Assembly (NCBI RefSeq): GCF_949628265.1
Contig: NC_088788.1
Span: 26,460,335 to 26,524,334, forward strand
Reading direction: 5' to 3'
DNA: 64,000 nt
Source: Cloeon dipterum
Lineage: Eukaryota > Arthropoda > Insecta > Ephemeroptera > Baetidae
Below the pieces are notes generated by a model. That model made no database searches, was not told the DNA's origin, and saw nothing but the letters and a program-made list of their open reading frames with translations. Shown in pieces: positions 49,658-61,208 of this stretch (its first letter is position 1; every line of letters begins with the position of its first letter). A program made the translations under genes and the position numbers.

Positions 49658-52408
49658 TGTATGTTGTTGGACTCGCAGTGAGTTTATCGATCGCCGGTCT
49701 TTTGCCCGCTTTGGCAATAACACACTCAGACGAGCATCAGAGGAGAGCAGATAAATAATATCAATCCAGCGAGAACCTTCTTCCTAAAAGAGAACAGTAA
49801 CCTTGGTAGGGAACATTTATTGGCTCATTTACTTCTTGTTTTAATGGCGATAAGGTCTCATAGATCAATAAAATTCAGATTTTCAATACTTTTCAGCACT
49901 TCAAATTCTAGTGTCCGAATTCAGTAAATAATTTTAACCCCGCAAAAAAAATCTAGAAAATATTCATTTGCAGCTTAAAGAAAATTATTTCATCCCAAAT
50001 GCTGAGCAACATTTCACAAGGCCGCGAAGAAATATTTTCTAAACATAAAATTTACATCCCACAACATCCAAGTTATTTGAGGGCATCAGTGTGTTACGCC
50101 TCGCTTACTTCTTTTAAGTTTGTGTAGTGGCGTGTGGCATAAAAGCGAGTTGCAACTCCAATATCGCATCTCTTTACTCAGGACTGACTGAGCAAGAGGA
50201 GGCGCAGGCGACAACACGGAGCCAAGTTCATAAAAAGCGGCGGACGAAAAACGTCGCTGCTTTGTGTAATGATCCGGCATGCGGTTGTGCTTGCTGCAAG
50301 ATTGCAGGCTGGCTTAAATAAAAAAAGACCGAGAACGAGGTCGGGGGAAGAATTCACGCGAGTCGAGGAAAACACGGATCGAGATTATCGCCTTGCAGGG
50401 TTGAAAGGCAAGCTCTGCTCTTTGATTGCGCCGACCCTGAGTAAAAGAAAGTCTAGAAAGGCGGGAAAAGTTCTGGGAAAGGAAACGCGCCGTGCAATTA
50501 TATACCGAGAGTTTGAACAGCTCGCATTTTTTCCAGGCCACTGACGGGATTGTAAATAGAAAGTTTTACAACTGTTTAGCAGACAGACGCAATATAAGTT
50601 TCTCGATGCTTATTTACGATATGGTTTGAAGGACACGTTCCGAGTTTCATTGAAATAAATTTTTAGGTAAGTATTCAAAACTTCTCAATGAATACAGGAT
50701 CACATTAAAATTGAACTTTTTTATCGAAAGTTGATCCATTCCATCTCACTTTTTTATGCTATGCGTATATTTTTTATTTCATAGGCATGTAAAATTTTGT
50801 TGTTAATCTTGAGAAAGATTTGTTCACAGTCATTATAGTTTGTGACAACGCGTCTTTTAACGATCAGCCTTGATTAATCTATAAATAATCATTGGGTGTC
50901 AAGCTTTAATCTTTGCGATTATAGTAAAAGTCTCATCGCACTTTATTCAACACTTCTTTGATGTTGAAAAATTGCTCCCAAGTGCTGAATCCCGAAACAA
51001 TTGATCGAGCGCTTGATGACAGGCAGCGTTTTTTAAGATTATCCAGCGATTAATGATCAAAGAAGCGATTAAAAGCTCGGTGCAACTTTTTACTAATAAC
51101 TTTTCCGCTACTTTTGACGTTTGACAAGTGATAAGACAAATACAAAACAACAGTCTTGCTTGTTTCCACCCATTCCTACCGCTGTGAAACCCCTTGGTGT
51201 GAGTGACGGCTTGTTTGGCATAACACACACTGGGTCGTAAAAAAACGTGATTGCACTTTCTTGCAAATGTCACAGCTATTCTGCTTGATCCGACGCAACT
51301 CGTTATGAAGAACAGAAAATGTCAGCTGAATTAGAGTAACCTTTCCACAAGAACTGTCAATTTAAACGGTGAAGAGGGCATTGTCAAAATGAAAAATTGT
51401 TTTAAAATCAGTAATAGTATGTTACCACCATTTCATCCCTTTTGATTTAGATTCTTTTGAATGGTTTTTAATATGTTACTTTGTCTGAACGTTTGTTATG
51501 AATGAGGCAGAACTAAAGATTATCTAACACATCTTAAACTATTATTAACCTTAGAAATTATGATATTTATGATTTTTTTATTCAATATTTATAATAATTT
51601 TAACCATAGAAAAAACCCACCAACATGGCAAAAAATTAGAAATACTCTTAAGTTTTAAAAAATTTTAAGACTGAAAATGCCCTTATCTGTATGAAAATAT
51701 TACAGCATGCATTTATTAGTGTTGAATTGTAAAATAGAGTTTACAATAAGGGATAGGTGGCTAAGAGTGAAATAATTGCAGAAATATATAATTAGCTCAA
51801 TATTGATTTTTAAAATCTTGACACGCAATATTTTAACTACTGATTCTTTAATTTCTTTGCTCTGAGTTTTATAATCTGTTTAATACTTCCACGAAAAATA
51901 ACAACGTGAGATCCACGTAGCATTTTTTTTAACTACACATTCTTTGAGCTATCGTGCAGATTGAGGCAATGAAATGTAGTCGACCATAAATTGGAATTCG
52001 TGACCCCCACCACCAGCTTGCATGGAAGAAAATATAAAATACGGCAGCCAGATTTTCCTGCTGATAGCTGCATCCACAACTTGTACATACAAGGCAAACG
52101 CGGCTGTCACAATAGTGCAGCAAATTACTTCCTCTACAAACCCATCTCAACAACCTCCTTAATGTGTGCCAGGAGGGAAGAGAGTATGCATTTAACACAC
52201 ACAATGCGCTCACTGCGCGTGAACAATAGCAGCAAAAAGCAAACAAGACGCGTGCGGTCGCAAAACTGCGGGTGGTAGGGTGAAGAAAGAGAGGCACGGC
52301 CTGAGGTCTTCGAGGCCAAACCTGGCGTCAGGTATAAAAGACACGCACCTTGCTGGCAGTTAGGAGTGAGAGAGTGGCGATTGCCAGTGTCGCGGTGGCC
52401 AACATCAT
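44143..52408 (-). CDS. WBP1/VOPP1-like (shisa-like) PPxY membrane protein
   Basis: Single-pass membrane protein of the WBP1/VOPP1 type, whose PPxY motifs bind WW-domain proteins such as NEDD4-family ligases. Eight exons: 52349-52408 (ATGATG start, signal peptide MLATATLAIATLSLLTAS), 47626-47657 (only 32 nt), 46849-46977, 46547-46775, 46104-46224, 45868-46043, 45356-45613 and 44143-44430. Lengths sum to 430 residues. The short ectodomain has paired cysteines (KYCDGGHYCAPPKECCTGGCCYN), then FWNHWHFW and the membrane helix AVVATIAVLFLVGCSIW, a basic stop (RRRRS) and cysteines likely to be palmitoylated (CRGCCYCCGQC). The cytosolic tail contains APPNYS, PPPYNE and PPPYPG. The rest is Ser/Pro-rich, with acidic GSSEDEDAEMD near the end. 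Family assignment rests on the Cys pattern and topology, not close identity. The first intron is about 4.7 kb. Confidence 0.8.
47658..52348. other. Large first intron of the WBP1-like gene
   Basis: Longest non-coding stretch of the window. GC-richer patches occur at 48000-48400 (with a short CA run at 48062-48078), 49240-49790 (GAGAG-rich) and 50080-50550, which carry several short open frames but no recognisable protein. They could be alternative promoters, enhancers or non-coding exons. The patch near 50137 has CATAAAAG followed by an initiator-like CTCAGG. The remainder is AT-rich and featureless to me. Confidence 0.5.
49623..49655. repeat. (TG)16 microsatellite
   Basis: About sixteen uninterrupted TG dinucleotides inside the large WBP1-like intron, next to a GAGAG-rich patch. 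Confidence 0.95.
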
Positions 52409-54043
52409 GTAGGCGACGAGCTGCGTTTGGCACTGTCCGAATCAAGTTGCGGGGGTGACGGGGGCACTCGGGGGCGGCCTGGCCTCCGCGGGGGCATGTC
52501 GGCCGCTGATTCGGGCCTTGAGCTGCTGCGTTTGTTGTTGGGGGTCGTTCGGCTGCTTACGCTGGAGGAGGCCCGCACTGCTGCTGCTGCTGCTGCTAGC
52601 CCGAGTTCGATCTCGTGCCCCTGAACGGCAGGCGAGCCGCGCAACCGCATTCCACCCCTTGGTTGTTAGCAGCCACGCATCCCTCGACTGCTGCTGCTGC
52701 TGGCTAATGGGCTGGACGGCATGGAATTTTATTATTCGAGCTTGTCGTCGGGCGAAATCACGCGCGCACTCTGCTGCTGCTGCCAACTCCTTTTATGATT
52801 TTGTTTTTCTTCACCCTGGCCAGACCGAACGGCTCATGCACGCGCTGCTTAATTTTTCATCCCCGAGTGTTTTGCCGCGTACGTGCCGTCTCTAATTGAT
52901 TCTTATGTAGCTGCTGCGTCGCTCTACGACACGACACGACGTTCACTTTGCGCGCGATTGGAATAATATCTAGGTCATGCATCCGCACCGACCTGCCAAC
53001 CGGGCAGATTGGATAATATATCTTCAGTTCTTTCACGGTTCTTCGATTTTTGTATGCTTTTTAAAATGTAACCATTCTGCGTGAGTCTCAAATATTTTTT
53101 TTAACTGAACTGATTTTTTTCAGCACGTCAGATTACAATGAGCGTATATATTGTTTATTCCCTATTTTATTTTGGAGGGGTTTGGGGTTCAATTATACAT
53201 AGTTGGCTAATTCAACAAAAAAGCAAGCCCCAAACCTAAATAGCTTTGCTCTGCTCCGAAACCCCATCAATTACTGCAGAGACAGCGCATAGTGGCACTC
53301 CTCACGTGTTTTTGCTCCGCACGCTGCGCCTGGCAACAGGGATAGGCATCCCGTTTGACACATGTGTCCAGCGGGTTGCGTCGAACGACAGCCTAAGGGG
53401 CTCGTTAGGCCATTAGCACGGCCGGCACAGGACCCTTGCCTTTAGCCACCAGAGTGTCTTTTGACCTCTTATTTAGGTTGTTGGGGCCATAGATAAGAAA
53501 AGGAAAGAGGCGAGTTTTTTCCGCATTTTGCTGCTTCGGCGAGAGAGAATGAGATTGCGATTTGGTGTGTTTGGAAAGCACGGAATTTTATTCTGTTTTC
53601 ACTACCTTATTTAAACTCACAAAATGCATCAACCAGACTAGCTATGAATTGTATGGCATAGCAATCAAACGCAACAGACACTTTTATGGAAACGAGTTTG
53701 TAATACAGTTATCAATCTCGTCCATTTCAAAAACGTAACACGTATAGATAACGATCAAACACGATTACTCTGTAATTTTCTCTTTTTCTTTGTATTATTT
53801 AATGTATACCTGAAATTTATTGTCAATCGATTGAATTGATTGTAAAGTTTATAAATTGTTATTGTCACATAATATATAGCATTGAGTTCTCGACATTATT
53901 TTCTTTCGCATGGAAGACTGCAAAGTGGCAAGTAGCATTGTAACTATGGTAAACAGCAATATCACATGCATATAATCAATGGAATGCTGCACGAAATGCG
54001 GCGTTCTCAAAATTGGAAAAGACGCTGAATCCAGCAAAACAGA
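52409..54043. other. 5' region of WBP1-like gene with CTG/CAG clusters, then SWEET 3' flank
   Basis: 52409-53000 is GC-rich and probably the 5' UTR and promoter of the minus-strand WBP1-like gene. It carries three CTG runs: six units at 52578-52595, five at 52688-52702 and four at 52771-52782, which read CAG on the transcribed strand. The frames through them have no recognisable protein. 53290-53480 is another GC-rich patch with a CACGTG E-box near 53304. The rest should be SWEET 3' UTR. Confidence 0.45.
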
Positions 54044-56387
54044 CTAATCCTTCTTCTTTTCGACCGGAGTGCGTGGATAAACGACAAAGAGGGACAGCTG
54101 CACAGCGCAAAGGGCCAAACCAACTCCGTTTTGGATCTAATGTTAAAGAAACACACCATAAATAATTGTGGATCAATATTTTTATGGAATATTACTTGGA
54201 TAAATATGTTGTCAATGATGATTCCGTAGATCAGCCACTCAAAAGTCACTACCGTACCAGACAAGATGATTGGGAAAGGAAGGGACGCTGTGCTTTTTGT
54301 TCGGATGACTTCACCCTGAAAAATGCGACATTATATTTTTACATAGTCCAGAGCAAAGCACATTATTTATTCAGCAATTTTCCCTAGAATGAAAATACAA
54401 TTTATTGTAAATGGTTCTTCTTCTTTCTATAATTTTCAAGATGGGTGACCTCTTCAAAGCGAAAACTATGTCCCGCAAACGAATAATATGGGCGCGCGTA
54501 TCTCATTGGAGGAAGCCCAGCCCGTGTTACTGCCCCCTCATTCACCCCGTGAAATTAATTCAAGCATGCTGGAAAGACGCAAAGCAGCAAGTAGTAAGCC
54601 AGTCTCAAAAGATTTCGCAATCCTCGTCATTGCAATGAAAGAGAGACAAACGTAGGCCCACATACTTGGGGCCTACCATACGTAGGCCCCAAACATCGCT
54701 TGGATTCTTACATTTCAACGTGCACGCAAAGCATGCGCTCAACAATCTTACAGTTCTACTAGCACGTAAAATATTTACTGCCCAATTTTAGTAATGTTTT
54801 GCGCGTCAATGACAAAAAAGAATTTTGTTAGACAGATATGGCATAAAATAATGCTCAACACTGACGCATTAAGCCAAGCCTCCCAGTGAATTTTTAAGAT
54901 TCTCTTCCTGATTACGACCTGCGATTATTTGCTTAACTTACCAACGAGAAGAGAGGGGAGCCAAGCAGTAAGAGCATAAGCACGGTGAGGATGGCGCCAA
55001 ACCTGTCTTCAACGAGTTCTGGGTCTTCCCAAAACTGAGCATAGTAGAGAAGAGAAAATGCGAAGACGGCTCCCTGGATCGTGGCCTTGCTGACGTCACT
55101 CTGGTTAAAATTTATCTGTGAGATTTAGCGGACGCAAACGATACCGATCTCATCTTACCTTGCAGCTGGAGTAGGAGTAGAAGAAGGCGAGGTAGGCTAT
55201 GTTCATCAGCGTGCCGACCATGCTGACGACCAGCATTGCCGAGTCCCCCAGCAGCATGGCGTACTTGAGGTTGAGAGCACCGCTGAAAGCGATAACAGAG
55301 CTACGTGTAATATTCCCAAAAATTAAGTTTTTTGAAAAATGAAAATGCTACCAAACGAAAGGAACCATTCCCCAGCTGATTTTAGCAGGATTTTATTACA
55401 ATTTAACCCTCTGGATTGATTTAAGAAAACGGCGCTTTTTTGCAAATGTTTACTGACAAACTGCGAGAGATTTTTTTACTACCGAAATGAAAGTACAAAT
55501 ATACATATATAGTATTGTAAAAGCTTTCAATAAACCATAAGTAATAAACAAATTTAGTGCCTATTCAGCTCGATAGAAGACATGACTTCATTTGGCCTGA
55601 CAAAATAATCAATAATCCATGTTGTCATTGAAAATGCAGTGCTATTTTCAGATAAGTTAGAAAGTTGTTATTATATTGCTACTTACATGATGCATCCTCC
55701 TAAGAATGGTAGAACAGAGTCTGATGCGGAATCTCCTTTCTTTTTGATGTCCAAACAAACAAATCTAAAAGATTTATAAATATATTGATCAGGAACATAG
55801 AAAATAGCTAGAAATATTTTTTAAGTAGTTGGTAATATTTTAAATGATAGTATATGATAAAGAGATGAAAATGAATATATGAGGAAAGCGTGAAAGTTTA
55901 AAATTGCAACATGCGAAAGGTTATGGGCACTATCTAACAGTTCAAAACATTACTATATTATCATTTTTCTAAATTCAACAAAAATAATTCCAGCCTAACC
56001 TTTTGTGAACTTGGAGAGATCCTGTTTACTATAGCAAAAAGTGATAGCAGCAAGCCGTTCAAAAGAGCACTGAAGATATTTGTTCAGAGCAAATGTGGAA
56101 AAACTAACATTAATCACAAATAATTTATGAACTACAATTTGTGTTTATCTTATAAATCTTGAAATAATTTTAAACGAACCAGTTTAAAAAATACCGTATT
56201 AAGAAACCCATCCCCAAAAGAAAATGAATTGTTGATGGATTTTTGCTGCTGCATGCTTGTGTGTGAATGGTTGAGCGAACTCTGAAAATTTATTTACATA
56301 ATTTCCTTACACTCCTGAGAAGAACTGCAGAATTGTAGTGATGGAGGCAGCTGAGCCAACCAGGTCTTTGTAGTCTTCTAATGTCAT
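54044..56387 (-). CDS. slv: SWEET sugar transporter (SLC50 family)
   Basis: Bidirectional sugar uniporter of the plasma or Golgi membrane; insects normally have a single SWEET (slalom-like 'slv' in Drosophila). Six exons: 56311-56387 (ATG 56387), 55687-55764, 55159-55282, 54942-55100, 54196-54315 and 54044-54136. Phases match and total 216 residues, close to the usual 215-230. The first MtN3 repeat starts LVGSAASITTILQFFSGV, with CLDIKKKGDSASDSVLPFLG and a membrane helix ending YLAFFYSYSSCK. The second repeat has GSPLFSLGEVIRTKSTASLP, FPIILSGTVVTFEWLIYG and IQNGVGLALCAVQLSLFVVY. The tail is short and Lys-rich (VEKKKD). The triple-helix-bundle duplication and the SLPFP/F(E/Q)WL(I/V)YG motifs are diagnostic. 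It lies in the same orientation as the WBP1-like gene, about 1.6 kb upstream of it. Confidence 0.93.
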
Positions 56388-58643
56388 TTTCTGTTTAAAA
56401 GTCGGAATTGCAAGTAAAAGAAGCGCAAAGAATGAGCCTGAAAAACAGACACTGCCGAGGATTGTATGACCTGCTCCTAGGTCATTTGATAACTTTTTGC
56501 AGTGTTATAAAACAAAATACCCGCGCTTCTGTAAGCTGATATCGCGGCTTAGCGAAACCGGATAGCGTTTCCTCACGCCTAGAAGATTTAATCGGATTTT
56601 AACGAAACAACTCTTTCATTGATCCGATTTATCTCGAAAAAAAAGAGATTATGGAAACTGTCTGATTAATATTTCTTATATAAAGGAAACATCAGTAGAA
56701 AAACGTTAGATCCAACCAAATCAAAAGTCACAATATGTAAAATTAAAAAAATAAAGTGACGAAGGTCAACATTAGGAAATACTATTTTAGCAGTTTGATA
56801 CATAAAACAAATTCAAGAGATTCCAGCAATTCTAGATTGTGAATAAAATGGACGAACAGTTAACGCCGACACACTATTATGTTTAGTTAGAGATATATCC
56901 GGTTTAAATTGCTTTTAATTAACAGGTAATATAGCCGCGTCCTCACCAAAGTTAGTGTGCAGTTACAAAAACAATAGAAATCCAGAGGCATAGAGGATAA
57001 TTTACAGTATAAAAATTGATCTAGTATCTTTCTAACAAAATATTTTATATTTTAAGCTGGCCTGTAGATGAAAGATCCAATTGGTAACCGCATAATATAT
57101 TTTTTTTCAGATTTTGCAAATTTTGAATAAGTTGTTGCAGAACGTAGAATTTATTCAATGAACCATTTAAAAACAATTAAAAATATTTTTTTAAGGATTT
57201 AAATAAGCTTAAATGAATATTTTAATAATACATATCAATAATTTATTTAAATTTCGCTAAGGAAAAATTTCAACTGAAACATTAAACATTCTTAAAGATG
57301 AATCTCCTAGATGGAATGAGAATTCTATTCCACTATATATAATGGCTGTTGTAAAACACGCCTTTCACAAAATTAATAATTTTTATAGATGTAGAAGTAA
57401 AAATGAAACGATTATTGAGAGAAAAATTATTTTCTAATACATATTATATACATAGCGTTAACTCACGTTCAGCTATCAATCTGCCTTCCCTGCTGTGAGC
57501 GTGTCAACGTAGATAGAATCCAAACGAATAATGGCTTATGGATTATTTTCAGTCAGTTTCGATCCAACGAAATCGCACAAATTTTGTGCTGACGAATGGT
57601 TCTTTTATCTTTTTACGATAAAAAAGCTGGAACCACTTCTGTCTATGGGGACAGAGATTCAAAAGAAAAAAAAATGGAAAACTGCGATGAACAGGTTAAT
57701 TGATTCACTGATTATGAGTAAGAGTAAGGTGCAAGGTGAACAAAGAAATGGGGGGCGAGGGCAGGAAAGGGATGTGCGTGTGGGAAGCAGTGGAAGTGAA
57801 AGGATTTAGGAGAACACATGAATTGCAAACAAACACGACACCGTCAATGAAGTACTGGGGGGCGTGTCCACTTGAGCACCAAGAAGGCTTTATGAAGGTT
57901 AATTAAAGCTATTTTCTTCTTTTCAAAACAGAAAAAACACGAGGCGCGTCTAAGACCCATTCATTGGGCAAAATAAAAAGTGTCTATTACACATTGTATT
58001 CCTTCTCGTAGTTTTTAATAGCCACGCATTGACAACTCTTTAGTCACAAAATTTCATCCTGTTCGCTGTCGCTTTGGACCAGTACACCTACACCAGCAGT
58101 CACGTGGCTTATAAAACACAACAAGGAAGACCGCACTGCCGCACAACATGCTCGCGTAGACGGTGACGCAGGGCGGGACTGGCGGGAGCGGGAGTGGGAG
58201 AAAAGTTACTGAAAGGTCAGCTCTTCGGTTCACGCATCACGCGCATTTTAGGCTCGTTTTATTTAATGTCTTCTTCTACTTCTGCCTTTTGCATCATTTT
58301 TTGAAAACAAGTTGAGGAAAATTTCATCATCACTGGGGGGGGGGGGACAGCTAAATAAATTTTTTATATAACAAATCACAATTTATTCCGACACGTATGT
58401 ATAATATCTTTAATCGTCAACGAAAAATGAACACGTACTCCAGAAGAGCATTATTGCTCGTTATTTAATGGTACATCGAGGATTGGAGGAGGAAAGTAGA
58501 TACATGGAGTGAGAAGAAGCAGCAGCCATCAAGGTCATCCTCATAAGCTGTTGCTATACACAAATAAAGTTAGCAGTCGTAAGCCGCGAGTAGTCGGCTT
58601 CGGGCAGATTTTGTTTTACTCGCAAATTACAGTCTCCTAAATA
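56388..58643. other. Intergenic region between SWEET and serpin (divergent)
   Basis: Mostly AT-rich. A GC-richer patch at 57720-58230 may be a distal promoter or leader of SWEET. A run of twelve G at 58335-58346 follows. Just upstream of the serpin ATG, TATACA near 58554 and CAGTC-type initiator candidates near 58574 could form its core promoter, but this is weak. No coding sequence is supported. Confidence 0.4.
58335..58346. repeat. Poly-G run of 12
   Basis: Twelve consecutive G in otherwise AT-rich intergenic DNA, about 300 bp upstream of the serpin. The length is likely to be polymorphic or poorly sequenced. Confidence 0.9.
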
Positions 58644-60798
58644 ATGTTCAAGTTACTTTTGTTGAGTTTGCTTGTCGTCTCAGTGGCAATAGCGGCGGAA
58701 AGAAATGGTGGAAAACGCAAAAACAGACAACCACCGGGCCAGTTTGCCTTTGGGGATCCCCGTGGTGGGCAACCTTCGGAATACCGATTTGGACAAGTCG
58801 AATTAAGCATTCTTAAAAAGGTTTGGATAATTTTTCTGCTTGCTTTCAATTAGTTCAAGGTTTCGCAAGTTTATACCAATTGGTATTTAACGGTAAAAAC
58901 CACCAAGTTTCTACCAGGTATTTTGGTATATATGTACCAGGAAAGTGAAACTTTTAGCAACAGTACAATAAGTTAAGTAGTAGTTAAAAGTGTGCCCTTG
59001 CAACAAAAAAAAGGGTAAAGTTAGAGTTTTTGCCGCCGAGTTACAGTTTTCGCCACCCCTATACTTTTACATGGGATTCTCATTAGAAATGGCGAGATAT
59101 GTGTAACCCGGCAGAAACTGTAACAGCTATCCGGTAAATACAGGTAATTACCTCCTGTTATGGTAAAATTATGAAATTCTGGTAGATCCCGAACCCGGAT
59201 TAGTTCAATTTATTTTTTAAGAAATATATAACTTTCAAAATTTATCATTTGGGGATTATGGTGTCTTGTATAGAATGACGCACTTCGCGTTTAAATTTAT
59301 TTTATGTGTGCTCCTTTCAGCTTAGCACATGTGACTTCACATTTAACCTCAATAAGTGATAAGAAACTCGAATTGCCAATGCAAGAGGAAAGAGTCAAAG
59401 TCACCACCATATTTTTTTGCAACAAGATTTTTCTTTCCTCGTTATAACCAAATGAATTATCAGTAATAAATATTAAATTCAATGTACTTGAAAATATAAC
59501 AAGGTTTAACGTGTAATTTGCTTTCTGATTAACAGATTTATGAAAGTGAGCCCGAAACCAGCTTTACTTTCTCCCCATTCAGCATCCGCACGCTTTTGGC
59601 GATGGTGCTGGAGGGCACGAATGGCCAGACCCGCAACGACCTGGCCGCGGCGCTGGGAGAGACGCGTGGACTGCGTCGCGTAGTCCGCGATACCAGCAGC
59701 TTCAGCGTTGGAAACGCTTTTTACCTTAGCAATACACTCAACATCAACGAAAAGTTTAAAGACAAACTCGTTTCCGAATATGGTGCCGAGTTCCAATACG
59801 CTGACTTTGTTCGGCCCAGAAGCGCGGCTTACAACGTTAACGAATGGGTGCGCAGGGTCACCGACAAGGGTATCAAAGAGCTGATCAGCCCTGACTCGCT
59901 CAGCCCCGAAACCGTCTTCATGATGGTCAACGCCATCTTCCTGAAGGCCAGATGGGACAAGACATTTGATTCTGAGGAGACCGTCCCTTACGGCATCTTC
60001 CACGAAAACCACCAAGGTTCGCTGAAACCTAAGATGGTGGACATGATGAAGAACTACGAATACTTCCGTTACGGAATAATCGATAGCTTGAACGCCAGAG
60101 TTGTGGAGCTGCCTTTCCAGGTAACTTGAGAGCCACTAAATTAGGAATAATATTACAAATTAAAGCAACTTTCAGGATCCCAAAAGATACTCCATGTACA
60201 TTGTGCTGCCCCACGATCCCAAGGGACTGTCCAACTTGATTAACTCCTTGACTGCGGAGAGCTTCAACGAAATCATAAAGAGCATGAACCACCCTGTGCA
60301 GATGACCCTGTACTTGCCCAAATTCAGCGCCGAAACCACGCAGCAGCTCAACGATATCCTACCACCCAATGTTGCCCAAGTCTTCGGACCCAACGCCGAC
60401 ATCTCTGGCATCACTGCTGACAGCAAAGTGCAGCTCTCCAAAGTTTTGCACAAAGCTAACCTGAAGGTCGACGAGGAAGGCGCCACTGGAACCGCCGCAA
60501 CCGCCGTGCACGCCATCCTCCTGTCCAACGCTCCGCAGATCGAATTCAATGTTTCGCACCCTTTCATGTACTTTATTGCTGAAAAGGTACGTGCTTAGAT
60601 GACCCTAGGTACATAGTGTGATATTGAATTAATTTGCAGGTGCAAGATAACAGATACTACTCGCAGCCCAGCTCTGAAGTGATCTTTATGGGTTACGTGT
60701 CTAAGCTGGAAGACTCGAGGGAACTTCCATCTAGCTGGGGACCTTTGCCTGATAAGCCTGTTTTCCAGAGAATCCAGAGGCAGAGACCACGAAATTAA
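58644..60798 (+). CDS. Secreted serpin, inhibitory type
   Basis: Serine protease inhibitor secreted into hemolymph. Four exons: 58644-58820, 59536-60120, 60176-60586 and 60640-60798; total 443 residues. The signal peptide is MFKLLLLSLLVVSVAIAA. A basic Gly/Pro-rich N-terminal segment precedes the fold. Landmarks are SPFSIRTLLAMVLEGTNG, NEWVRRVTDKGIKELI, VNAIFLKARWDKTFDSEET, MVDMMKNYEYFRYG, VVELPFQ and YLPKFSAET. The reactive-centre loop starts with hinge EEGATGTAATA and continues VHAILLSNAPQIEFN. Counting 15 from the Gly, or 8 back from the Phe of EFN, both place P1-P1' at Leu-Ser. The small hinge residues suggest an inhibitor, with chymotrypsin- or elastase-like targets inferred. After SHPFMYFIAEK, strand IFMGYVSKL completes the fold and a Pro/Arg-rich tail extends it. 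Intron 1 carries a short transposon. AATAAA lies at 60835. Confidence 0.93.
58859..59198. mobile_element. Short non-autonomous DNA transposon in serpin intron 1 (MULE-like?)
   Basis: A 340-bp block is flanked by an exact 10-bp direct repeat ATTAGTTCAA at 58849-58858 and 59199-59208. The block begins GGTTTCGCAAG...TACCA and ends so that its reverse complement begins CCGGGTTCGG...TACCA, weak and imperfect inverted ends. Internally, copies of TACCA/TGGTA recur. No protein is encoded. A 9-10 bp duplication would suit Mutator-like elements, but the poor termini leave the superfamily open. Confidence 0.6.
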
Positions 60799-61208
60799 AG
60801 ATGGAAAACTTGATTTTCCATTGTTTTCAATCAAAATAAAATACTTTGAATAAACATGCATGCAAATTTACTCTAGTGCGTTATTACCCAGCCTCCAACC
60901 TTTAAAATGAAAAAAAAACAATACATAAATCATTACTTAAATGTTGCCATAAAGATTGTCCTATTTTATCTGCTTGTAAAACTTATAGTTTTTATTGAAT
61001 TTCTGTAAGTTTGATTATATTTAAAAATTTCACTTCAGAGTTTTTGAGATCTTAAACTTAAATAATTTTAAAACATAAAGGAATTGAATCTTGAGTTAGA
61101 ACAAAAAGGCAGCCAATTAAATAGTTAAATTGGCTTTTATTAAAGAAAATGCACGTTACAATGAACAAATGCGTGATGAATGTACATTAGTCCAGTGAAT
61201 GCCAATTG
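60799..61208. other. Convergent 3' region between serpin and NOP2
   Basis: Contains the serpin 3' UTR with the AATAAA at 60835-60840 and, on the other strand, the NOP2 3' UTR. TTTATT at 61135-61140 gives a minus-strand AATAAA about 70 bp after the NOP2 stop. Nothing else is seen. Confidence 0.5.
60835..60840 (+). terminator. Serpin polyadenylation signal
   Basis: Canonical AATAAA 37 bases after the serpin stop codon, followed by an A-rich then T-rich stretch. Confidence 0.7.

Noticed and set aside
50269-50544. Plus-strand 91-residue basic frame in the large intron
   Set aside because: No recognisable motif, no splice partners, and other frames over the same GC-rich patch are equally open.
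52442-52786. Minus-strand 114-residue frame with Ala, Gln and Ser runs
   Set aside because: Runs come from CTG/CAG triplets upstream of the WBP1-like start; no domain, and it does not join the downstream exons.
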